Below, piece by piece: positions 19,556-28,990 of a DNA stretch of 28,990 nt. Each line of letters opens with the position of its first letter. Position 1 is the first letter of the stretch. The notes below the pieces were generated by a model. The model did no database searches and was not told the DNA's origin. It was given only the letters and a program-made list of their open reading frames with translations. The position numbers were made by a program, and so were the translations under genes. The stretch comes from Ophiothrix spiculata (Eukaryota; Echinodermata; Ophiuroidea; Amphilepidida; Ophiotrichidae), in NCBI GenBank assembly GCA_000969725.1, contig JXSR01S073566.1, one strand, 5' to 3'.

Positions 19556-20315
19556 TATATTATACGATAATTCTCTTAGCAGTAAATTACTATTCAATGT
19601 TCAAAATCCAAGAACACATGGGAATTGATGTTCATAATATCCTAAAGCTTTTAAGCAAAAGACAAGTGATCATAGTGCTTAATAGAGAGAAGAGAACTGT
19701 GAAATTACCTCTGATGTTCAATTAGCGGTACGTGGCAAACAAGTAGTATTCAAAGACACATTGAGGCAAATTAATTTTCAATAAACCATGTTCCCATATA
19801 TCTTAAAAGGACCGGGACCGAAAAGCATTACCTTTCCCTAATTTTTTTTCAATTTTCAATAAACCAAATTCCAACAAAAAGGCCAAAATGTATTACCTTT
19901 CATAAAAACATCTTTCCCTCAAAACTACCTGAAAATTTTAAATTCACTGACCAAATGAAATGATCAAATGGTTCGAATATTAAATTTTAGCTCAGCTGAC
20001 AGATTTCTACTGTTTTCAGGTAAAAAAGAGTATGATTCGACTTTGACTTCATTTGCAGCATACCTGAAGAAGTGTGAAATCAAAATCTTCTACACATTTT
20101 GACTACATACATTTACCAGTCACCAACATTGGCTCATGTATTTGACATTTGATTTGATCTAATATATTTCAAATTATTTGACGTAAATTTCCAAATTTGA
20201 CTGAGAATGGTTATTTTCATAACCTTTTGCAAATCATGATGTTCACTTTCAATGGTGTAAAATTAACCTATTAAGTTCGAGGACATACGTTTGACTGATA
20301 CATATTTGACAAGTT
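19556..20315. repeat. repeat block A, copy A1
   Basis: The start (TTATACGATAATTCTCTTAG) matches A2 at 28924 onward, and 19588-20315 matches A0 (8206-9030). The stretch near 20160-20245 is very close to 8880-8970. The frames of the copies are not conserved, so it is noncoding repeat. Confidence 0.85.
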
Positions 20316-20426
20316 TTGTGGTCTAGGAATAATGCTGTCAAGGTATTAAGACTCTTAGTACCATCACTTTTACATTTTGTTAGTTTGATACCAGTAATTT
20401 GCCCGTTTTAGAACCTTAATGGTGAT

Positions 20427-20858
20427 CTCCTAAAAACAAAACTAGAATCCCAAGATCAGAAATATTGTCCAAGTAAATAAAATAAATAAGGTTTTTATTT
20501 CAAACTCTAATCGTGACCCGAAGGTCAAATTGCTAGAATTAATAAACACACTTAAATACACAACAATGCAATTAAGTATACTGCAGGCAGAAGCGCACGC
20601 TATACATTGCAAAGGGGCAATGAGGATAAAGTGCCTTGCCCAAGGACACAACACGTTGACACGAGTGGGACTCGAACTCACAACCTATGAATCATGAGAC
20701 GAGCGCCGTATCCACTAGGCCACACGTGTTCTTCAAAATTGTCATCAAATCTGCTGGATTTGTTTTATCTTTGTTCATGCCATTTCTATCCTGACAAAAT
20801 ATCGTTGACGAAATATCACATATCATCAAATTTTGATATTTCAGTTGAACACACGATT
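20427..20858. repeat. repeat block B, copy B1, split by a SINE
   Basis: CCTAAAAACAAAA...AGAATCCCAAGATCAGAAAT (20427-20463) and CTGCTGGATTTGTTTT...CAGTTGAACACACGATT (20751-20858) together match the uninterrupted block at 25380-25539. The sequence between them is an inserted SINE. Confidence 0.85.
20470..20734 (-). mobile_element. tRNA-derived SINE with GTGTCCTTGGGCAAGGCAC core
   Basis: On the minus strand it starts near 20734 with a tRNA head: GTGGCCTAGTGGATACGGC as A box and GGTTGTGAGTTCGAGTCCCA as B box. A core TTGTGTCCTTGGGCAAGGCA and CTTTATCCTCATTGCC follow, and it ends in an AT-rich tail (TTATTTATTTTATTTAC). Near-identical 9-bp flanks, AATATTGTC (20461-20469) and AAAATTGTC (20735-20743), are the probable target duplication. 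Block B2 at 25.4 kb shows the empty site. The TCCTTGGGCAAGGCAC core is shared by widespread animal SINEs (Meta-type cores, from memory). Confidence 0.88.
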
Positions 20859-21165
20859 AACACTAGCAAAATTGTTTCCAATTCATGAAATATATAATAA
20901 TCATGGTAATACATGGTCCAATTTTTCAAAATGTGATCTTTAATGTCATATGAAAGATGCGCCATTAAAGAGGTAATTTTTAAAATCATCCGTTCTTTAC
21001 AAATCGGCAATCGGTATTTATGAGACTTGGTTGGTGTGCCAAAAATACCAGAAAAACGTTCATTTAATTAATCTGCAGGCCTGTCGAAATCATGGGTAAG
21101 ATCTTATGTCGCGGAGTTTATGTAAACCCATTTGGATTAAAATTAAATTTGTATCCAAAGACTTT
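20859..21165. other. no gene seen
   Basis: AT-rich sequence without recognisable features. Confidence 0.4.
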
Positions 21166-21338
21166 CGCTCACCCGAGAGACATTCGCTTTCACTAATCAT
21201 GTAGAGAGTACTTCGCTCCGACAGGAAGAAACACTGGGTCACATGAATTATACAATATTCACGCAAAGGAGATATTCTCTTTCCATTTGATTGAATATGT
21301 CTGAACGAATGTCGTAAGCGAATGTCTCTCGAGCGAGC
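21166..21338. repeat. 24-bp inverted repeat next to block C1
   Basis: CGCTCACCCGAGAGACATTC (21166-21185) continuing GCTT is matched by its near-complement AAGCGAATGTCTCTCGAGCG (21316-21335). The loop is about 125 bp. The right arm ends two bases before the duplicated block C1 begins. Confidence 0.75.
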
Positions 21339-21340
21339 AA

Positions 21341-23785
21341 ATGTCTATGGACGAATAATAGTTTCTTGCATCAAAGGGAAATAATATCCTAAAAAAATAT
21401 ATTTGATAAAGGTGTCTCTGAATATGTCATAATAGGCAATGTTGATATATTTGTCAAATTATTGAACAAACCATTTTACAGCTCTGGTTCCTAGAATTCA
21501 ATGTTCTCTAATTATAGATTCAGATAATCTTTATCCTCCTCAATGACTGACTTCAATTAAAATCTGATTGATTATTTTCAATAACAGATTTGCCGTCAAT
21601 CGGTAACTCACACAAAACGTTTCATGAACAATCTTTTCTTCATTTTGTATATAAATAAAGTAAAAATATAAATAACTATAAATAAATGCTGTATCTTTAA
21701 TGAATAAAAGAAATCAGATTTAAATTTCTTGAGATAATACATTGATTCCAGATGGCAGAACTGCTGGGTATCGTAACGTATAATTGACTAAATAATATTC
21801 AGGTTCAATGCATTCACATTTAAAAATTATCACTAATAGAGCATAAATTGTGTACTGCTCTAGAAACGTCTTATATCATTTTTCCACACGGTAATTTTAT
21901 CATTTCAGTGTGTAATTTGATTAGCACGATCATAATTTAATTTTCGGCAACTTGAAAATAATGAAAAGATGCAAGTTAAAGACACACCAAAATGTAAAAA
22001 GTAGAATAAGTCATGTTTGACAGATCTGTGTCAACTTCAGGAAAATTATTATTTTTCTTTATGATAATTAAAAGCAAAGTTGATATTATCTCGAATATCT
22101 TTTAGAGTTCCCCCTCTTGTGTGAAAAAATATGATTAATAATCGTGATTGGTTTCATAGCAGGTTTCACGCCGTCTTCTTTGCTCTCGGGAGCATTGCTT
22201 TGCTTACTGTTTGTTCTGTATAGTTTGTAAAAGAATAGGAGTAGGTATTTGTTGCCATATGAATTTGTATGCTTATTTTCATATAACTTTGTATGCTTTA
22301 GTATTTCTGTGAAGGAGTGTGCAAATTTTGTGTGTACAATGGGATGTTACGTGATAGTGAACATACTTTATTAGCTCAAATAGCTAATGTTGAAAATAAA
22401 TCGTGTAATAATACTTTCCTATGAAACAAATGTTTTCAAAAATGTTTGATGACCAATTTTCTATCCTATTGCAGAAACTTGTGAACTTAAAAGGTGTTTC
22501 TTAATTCTTAATAATCTTAAACTAGCAATATTTAAGAGCAGGATTACTTTGATTTATGCAATATTAGAATATTAGTGTTGGGGAATTACCTACACTCTTA
22601 AAATTATCTTACTCTTGTTGATTTAAAACTTACTCAACGGTCACAGCTCATTTTGTTGAGTAAAATCTAACTCAACGTTGGATAAACTTTACTCAACGTT
22701 GAGTAAAATTTGCTCAACATTGAGTAATATTGACTTAACCGAGTAAGATTTTACTCAATGTTGAGTAAGATTTTACTCAACAATTAGCTGTGACCTAATT
22801 TTTAGAGTGTAAAACAAATAGAATATCCAAAGATCAAAAATCATCTAAATCTCTTGACTTTAGAAACCAGTTTATGTTTGCATATTTGAAGCAAATAGAG
22901 TTGTGCGACGGCAATATGATCCGTGCTTGTTTAGTCTTTATAATTGACACATTATACGATTCTAAATCTGTGCTTGAAAGTCGTCTTATGTAATACAGCG
23001 ATAAAGTGCAGATGTTTTAAAATATTCTACATTGATTCCAGTTAAATATAGCTCCCCTAATTCATCAACATTTATTTTTTAAGAAAATCTTGTGTTTTTA
23101 TATATACGTACATTTGATAAAAACAATTGGCATATCAAGCAACACAGCAAGCTTAATATTTGACTTCATTTTTGAGTCATAACGACCCAAGTGTAGGAAT
23201 CGATAATCATGCAATATCGTGATTAAATGTTTACCAAGCCAAGACATTCTATATAGTTTGTCATATTGCTCTAGCTTTGCTAGAGAGAGTTAACATTCGT
23301 CTTGATATAATAGTATGACATTTCAAGTTCATTGATCTCGCTGTAATATTGAAAGTTATAAAGCAAATTTAGTGCCATGCGGGCTCCAAAAATATCTAAT
23401 TTAATTTTATATAAGAGTAATTTTATTAGCATGCACTGAATTGATCAGTTTGATAATGATATGTGTTCTTACATGTATATTAACTTTTCTGACATGTGGT
23501 AGAGTATGGTATTTCATGAATGTTCGTATTACAATACCCACTTGATCCGAAAATTGTCAACAACTTCTCACCATATTGAATGATATTGAGTAAATATACT
23601 ATGTTAATTTTACAAATATGAGGCAGCAGTTATGTTTTCACATAATAATACATATGTTTTACCTTAAAAATAGTAGAAAACTATATACTTCATCATTTAC
23701 ATCTCATGAATAATTGAATTATTCAAAACCAATAATTGTTTATATTCCTCAAGATGGTGGCATATGATATGCACTAACACTGTAA
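21341..23785. repeat. repeat block C, copy C1
   Basis: From CTATGGACG (21345) to GATATGCACTAACACT (about 23780) this aligns collinearly with 26666-28886 in the same orientation. Conserved islands include CGATTCTAAATCTGTGCTTG, the hairpin CTCTAGC-TTT-GCTAGAG (23269-23285) and TTTAGTGCCATGCGGGCTCC. C1 carries the TA-flanked insertion at 22593-22809. It has no conserved coding frame. Confidence 0.9.
22591..22811. mobile_element. TA-flanked element full of TTGAGTAA/TTACTCAA words
   Basis: The element at 22593-22809 (217 bp) begins CACTCTTAAAATTA and ends TAATTTTTAGAGTG, with TA on both sides. The inside is almost entirely TTACTCAACGTTGAGTAA-like palindromic words. The paralogous block C2 reads ATTACCTAAAAACAAAA at 27804-27820 with a single TA, which is the intact empty site. 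This proves the exact insertion and the TA duplication. Confidence 0.9.
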
Positions 23786-25379
23786 CCCTCTGTATCAAAT
23801 TTGATCCTTGATGTGTTTCGTCACCTTGTCCGTTGGATCTACTTTATATTTATATTACTAATAATATTGGCATCAAAAGTTGTTCGGAAAGCATTAGAGA
23901 GATTGCGATTACCACGTTACACGGGACGGGGTACAAAAACGTGAGCATTTTTAACTCACGTTTACGTAACGGTTCATGCCTACGCGCAAACCATAGATTG
24001 CCTATGTATATTTCATTATGTCGCCCTCTAAGCAAAGAATTTTCACTTCATGCAACGATTGCCTATCGTGAATGTTTCATGATGTCGCCCCCTCTCATAA
24101 TGGTCATGAAATGAGATATTACTGATCAAGGGCGTAAATTCTTAAGCTAAAGAAATGATATGCATCGCTTATGATATATATGAATGGTTGGCTAATTTTC
24201 AATAGAACTCACGTACGTATTGAACGAATAGCCACGTAAAAAGACTCACTTCAAACGGTTATTTCAACATGTGTTGCTGCTATTCGCGTATTATTGATCG
24301 TTTCCGTTCAGGGTATTGGCTTTCGCAAGCAGATGTGTAGAACTTAAAACTTTGACACAGAAGTCAATGCAAAATCAGGAAATCCCCAGTTACGGGTGTG
24401 TAAGTGCAAAGTTTGCAACCCATAATTTTTACAACCAAACGCAATAAAACCTCGATAAGTGCTGGATATGTATGTCTGTACATTATTCTTGCATGTGTTC
24501 ATCTGATTTTGATATAGCTTTTATTTAAAACAGTAGGGGATATCGATTAAGTGATTAGTATTCACGTAAAAGTGTACGTGAAATTCTGCAATTCACGGTG
24601 TGCCGTACTATTCAAGCAGGTAATGGTTGGCTGAGTTTCAATAGAACTCACGTTTACGTTCTCGTTCGCGTTCGCGTTCTGAAAATCGCAAACTCCGCAA
24701 TAAAGATCGTTCTGCTTAGTGATCATATGAATGGCCTTATGTACGGCAGACGTTTCCTATGACCTGCCAGCACCAATAATGAACATGGTGATTGCTAGTG
24801 TTGCAATTTATCATCTGCCGGCACCAGGTCAGTGATATGATCACTAAGCAGAACGAAGTTTATTTTCCGTGTAGCGCCGCATAATTAAGAACAATGGAAA
24901 ACAAGCAAGGGCACACGTCATATGGGAACAGCCAATGGATACAGGGCCTTAGGTACCTTTCGTACATGACATCTACGTATTTTTTCCTCTTGTTATTTCT
25001 TCACTTTACAGGTCTTATAGGCAAAATATATATTTCAAATGTCATCAATCTGAGTTTTTATATGTTTTTTACCAGAACTGATCAAACAAACGATTTTTTT
25101 ATCTCTAAAACAAAATTGATATATGGGTTCAAATAATTGAAGTATGGTTTCAAATTCGTTAACTTCAAAAGTCTCACAATCGTTATTTTTCATAGAAAAT
25201 ACCATATAGTGCTTCTTTTTTTATCAACAGCCCAAAAAAATCACGTACATTGTATTGGGAAAAACATTTTTATACCTACGTTCCCAATTCGCATTTGCTT
25301 TCACCCTTTTCAGATAATAAGGGTTCAAAAACGGCCTTTTCAGGAGGTCACGTTAAAAAAATCTCGCGACTATTTTTTT
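23786..25379. other. no gene; region unique to copy 1-2 junction
   Basis: This lies between C1 and B2, where a second block A would be expected but is absent. AATGGTTGGCT...TTTCAATAGAACTCACGT occurs twice in direct orientation (about 24184 and 24626). GTGAGCATTTTTAACTCAC (23941-23959) is a small hairpin. The short plus-strand frames (23833-24114, 24894-25136, 25137-25397) lack recognisable domains. Confidence 0.45.
24708..24855. repeat. perfect 21-bp inverted repeat
   Basis: CGTTCTGCTTAGTGATCATA plus T (24708-24728) has its exact complement at 24835-24855. The 106-bp loop contains CTGCCAGCACCA and CTGCCGGCACCA as direct copies. It is a foldback or MITE with undefined target duplication. Confidence 0.8.
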
Positions 25380-25539
25380 CTCCTAAAAATAAAATGAAGA
25401 ATCCCAAGATCAGAAATATTGTTCATCCAAGTCTGCTGGATTTGTTTTGTCTTTGTTTATTCTTTTTCTATCCTGACAAAATATCTTGACGAAATATCAA
25501 ATATCATCAAATTTTGATATATCAGTTGAACACACGATT
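25380..25539. repeat. repeat block B, copy B2 (empty SINE site)
   Basis: Uninterrupted counterpart of B1. AGAAATATTGTTCATCCAAG passes straight into TCTGCTGGATTTG, where B1 has the SINE. The end is CAGTTGAACACACGATT, as in B1. Confidence 0.85.
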
Positions 25540-26665
25540 CGGGTAAACATTTTGTTTTGGTAATTGCCACCATTCCGAATTGTGACCAATTCCGGCAGTC
25601 CGCAGCACAAAAGTGCTGATATGAAGTGATTACCCCATCCCCAATTCTCCTACCTTGCCAACGATGTTAACGATTAGTTATTAAACTTGTCAAGATACCG
25701 TCAAGGAATTATTGTTGACATATCAATCAGATTAATATCAGGATTTATCAGGGATTTTAAAATTCCTCGACTAGTAACTACAGTGATAAAAAGATGACAG
25801 CGGAAGGAAATGAATGTCTTGATATTTGAATCCTGTTGTAATTGAGTGATTTCGGTTTAAACTGAAGTTTTGACAAAAAAACGATACAAAGCTTTGTAAG
25901 ATAAGCTTATAGAACAATAAATAATGTTGTACATTAAAATAATAATCTCCACACGTCAAATTCAGAAATAAACTGCGTAGTATTCTACTGTTTCTACAAG
26001 AACTTGATTTTTTACGCTATGCATATTATACTAAAACTGCTCAAAATGTAGGGAATGCACAACGTAATTATAAGTGACATTATGTCTAAAAGAAAATGTC
26101 AACAAAATTGTCAAACACATTTATTGTATCTTTTTGAGATGATCTCGAATAAGCAAGAAGAAGTATTTACCGGTCGTATATTAACATTATACATACATAC
26201 TAGCAGCATTTATTTCATGCCTTTCCAAAAGAGATCAAAGCGCCACAGGTAAAATAAATACAAACAATGCACTGAATAAATAAACATGCAAAAACACACC
26301 ACAAAACACAGAGTCAACGGGTCGGAAATAAATATATCTTTAGCAGCTTCTCGAAACAAAAAATAGTGTTTTGCATCATTGATATTTTTAGGGAGGTTGC
26401 CCACAATATGGGACCAGAAACATAAAATGAGCGATCGTAAATACTGTATATCCTATTTTTACCAGTTTAGCAAGAAAAGACATATCAGTTATTCTAAAAC
26501 ACACCAAATAACATGATTATTAAACTATGCGTAATTTGCATTACATATTTACAATAAGAAAGACATAAGCATTGACAGGTCGAATATACCTGTTTTTTCC
26601 AAAATATTATGTTAAGAAATCCAGCTTTTATTCTAAATAATGCACTGACTTTGATCAAAAAAAGA
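25540..26665. other. no gene seen
   Basis: AT-rich sequence between B2 and C2 with no counterpart that I could align to 20859-21340. Short open frames have no recognisable features. Confidence 0.4.
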
Positions 26666-28886
26666 ATGCCTATGGACGTATAATAAAGTTTTGCATCAAG
26701 GGGAAATAGCATTCTAAAAACTATATAATATTGGACAAATAATTCTCTGAACATGTCATAGTAGGCAAATATATTTGTCACTTTTACTGAATAAACCATT
26801 TTAGAGCTTAGGTTCCTAGAAGTCAATGTTCTCTACTTTTAAATTCAGATCATCTATCTCCTCCGGAATGATAAGTTTCCATAACCATACACAGGTTCAC
26901 AATCAGTCGGTATCTCAAACAAACCGTTTAATGAATGAACTTTTCTTCATTTTTTATAAAAGAAAAGTATAAATTATTTCATCTAACTATAAATAAATGC
27001 TCTATCTTTAATGAAGAAAAGAAATGCTCTATCTTTGATGAATTAAAGAAATCAGATTTAAATTTCTTGAGATATATTGATTCCAGATGGCATTTCTGCT
27101 GGGTATCACAACGTATAATTGTGTATATTATATTCAGGTTCAGTGCATTCACATTTCAAATCATCACTAATAGAGCATGAATTGTGTACTGTTCTAGAAA
27201 CGTCTAATTTCATTTTCCCAAACGGTAATTTTATCATTTGAGTTTGTTATTTAATCAGCACAATCATAATTTAATTTTCGGCAACTTGTCTAAAAATAAT
27301 GAGAAGGTGCAAGATGAAAGGCTCACCAAAATGTGAAAAAATGATAAATCAAGTTTCAGGAAATCTATTATCGTTCTTTATGTTAATTAATGGCAAAAAG
27401 TATATTATATCGAATAGTTTTTAAAAGTTCCATGATTGGTTTCACATCAGGTTTCACGCCGTCGTCTTTGCCCTGGGGAGCATTGCATTGTTTACTGTTT
27501 GTTCTGTATTGGTTGTAAAAGGGTATGATTAGTATTTCTTGGAGTGTATGTGCAGTTTTGTGTGTAGGATGGGATGCTTCGAGATAATGAACAACCAAAA
27601 AGCATAATGCTATAAAAATGCAAAATTGTATAAAAACACTATCCTGTGAACCGAATCTTTTCACAACTATTTGATAACCAGTTTCTATCATATTGCAAAA
27701 ACTCGTGATCTTAAAAGATTTTTCTTAATTACCTTAAACTAGCAATAGTTAAGAGCAGGATTACTTAAAATATGCAATATTAGAAGATTTCCAGTGTTGG
27801 GGAATTACCTAAAAACAAAATAGAATATCCAAATATCAGAAATCATTTAGATCTCTTGACTTTTTAAATCTGTGTATGGATTTAAGTAAATCATGTTTGC
27901 ATATTTGAAGTAAATAAGGTTGTACGACGGCAACATGATCCGTGCTTGTTTAGTCTTTATGTTTGGCACATTTATACGATTCTAAATCTGTGCTTGAAAG
28001 TCGTCTTATGTAATACAGCGAAAAGGTGAACATGGTTTTTAAAAATTCTACATTGATTTCAGACAAATATAGCTCACATAATTAATCAAGATTTATTATT
28101 TAAAGAAAACCGTTTTATATATGCATTTGATAAAAATAACTGTCATATCAAGCTGCACAGTAAGCGTAATATTTGACTTCATTTTTAAGTCTAAACGACC
28201 CAGGTATAGCAATCGATAATCATGCAATATCGTGATTAAATGTTAAGTTAACCAAGACATCACAGTTTATGTAGTTTATCATATTGCTCTAGCTTTGCTA
28301 GAGAGAGTTAACATTCGACTTGTTATAATAGTATGACATTTCAAGTTCATTGATCTTGCTGTAATATGGAATGTTATAAAGCAAATTTAGTGCCATGCGG
28401 GCTCCAAAAATGTCTAATTTAATTTTACAGCAGGGTAATTTTATTAGCATGCACTGAATTGATCAGTTTGATCATGATATGTGTTGAGAAATTGGTAGTT
28501 GGCTTGTGGTTGAAACCCGGGGTTGAAATACGAATTTGATTTACCATCAAAAAACTAACTCACATTTATATTTCAGACATGTTTTAGAGTACGGTATGGT
28601 ATTTTATGAATGTTCATAAAACAAAACCAATTTGATCCGACAATTGTCAATATTTAATAGAACGTTATTGAGTAAATATCCTATGCTGATTTTACCAATA
28701 CCGTATGAGGCAGAAGTTATTTTTCAAATAATGTTTCATATGTTTTATCTTGGTACATGCAGTAGAAAATTATATACTAGTAGTGCATCATTTACTTTTC
28801 ATGAATAGTTGGGTTTCTTCCGTCATTAACAAATAATTGTTTATATTTCTTGAAGGCGGTGGCATGAAATGCACGTACACTCAAAC
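26666..28886. repeat. repeat block C, copy C2
   Basis: Collinear with C1. It lacks the 217-bp TA-flanked element and has about 60 extra bases near 28485-28577. It contains the same hairpin (28287-28303) and the same conserved islands as C1. It is followed almost directly by block A2. Confidence 0.9.
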
Positions 28887-28923
28887 CTTTGTATTTTTGT
28901 ATATAGAAATATATACAGTCAAT

Positions 28924-28990
28924 AAATTATACGACAATTCTCTTAGCAGTAAATTACCATTCAATGTTCAAAATCCAAGAACACATGGGA
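28924..28990. repeat. repeat block A, copy A2, cut by window end
   Basis: ATTATACGACAATTCTCTTA to AACACATGGGA matches A1 (19556-19621) almost base for base and continues past the window. Confidence 0.85.

Noticed and set aside
22591..22811. CRISPR-like array because of regular short repeats
   Set aside because: The words are palindromic, unevenly spaced and lie within TA-flanked terminal inverted repeats in a eukaryotic setting.
27383..27691. A 102-codon minus-strand frame in C2 whose C1 counterpart (22150-22250) also reads YRTNSKQ...NAP...DGVKP
   Set aside because: In the aligned stretch nearly all differences change the amino acid (about eight against one silent), and indels shift the frame upstream. 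That is neutral drift, so it is not a gene.

Overview
The window looks like nuclear DNA from an AT-rich marine invertebrate genome, most likely a deuterostome. An echinoderm is my best guess, at low confidence. The reasons are a split fibrinogen-domain lectin gene with GT/AG introns, a C2H2 zinc-finger array gene, a degraded non-LTR retrotransposon, tRNA-headed SINEs, and many small inverted-repeat elements. There is no sign of bacterial organisation.

Layout. Positions 1-1387 hold a foldback repeat and a hAT-type MITE with a perfect 8-bp target duplication. A lone zinc finger (1388-1504, minus) lies downstream of an intact 445-codon zinc-finger ORF (2680-4017, minus), and the last codons of that ORF run into a repeat. 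A decayed LINE 3' end lies at about 5040-6117 (minus). From 6.2 to 11.4 kb there is only repeat DNA: diverged copies of a multi-kb repeat, plus inverted-repeat elements with target duplications TA (7084-8174), TTAC (9518-9999) and CTCT (10622-11393).

From 17917 down to 11724 (minus) runs a five-exon secreted fibrinogen-related protein gene. Its exon phases all agree and give 308 residues: signal peptide, Cys-rich linker, short coiled coil and a complete fibrinogen C-terminal domain. Its introns carry several foldback or inverted-repeat elements and a TCA microsatellite.

From 18.5 kb to the end there are no recognisable genes. This part holds a GATC-word element with a tRNA-like centre and two partial tandem copies of a large repeat (blocks A, B and C; the C blocks at 21341-23785 and 26666-28886 are direct duplicates). 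Comparing the copies shows two later insertions, a SINE and a TA-flanked element, because the sister copy keeps each empty site.

The most unusual pattern is a set of TA- or TG-flanked elements that begin CACT. Each is filled with its own short word in both orientations (TTTGTCATG-like, GGATC/GATCC, or TTGAGTAA-like). The two genes show no functional link to each other; the zinc-finger gene would be nuclear and the fibrinogen-related protein secreted.
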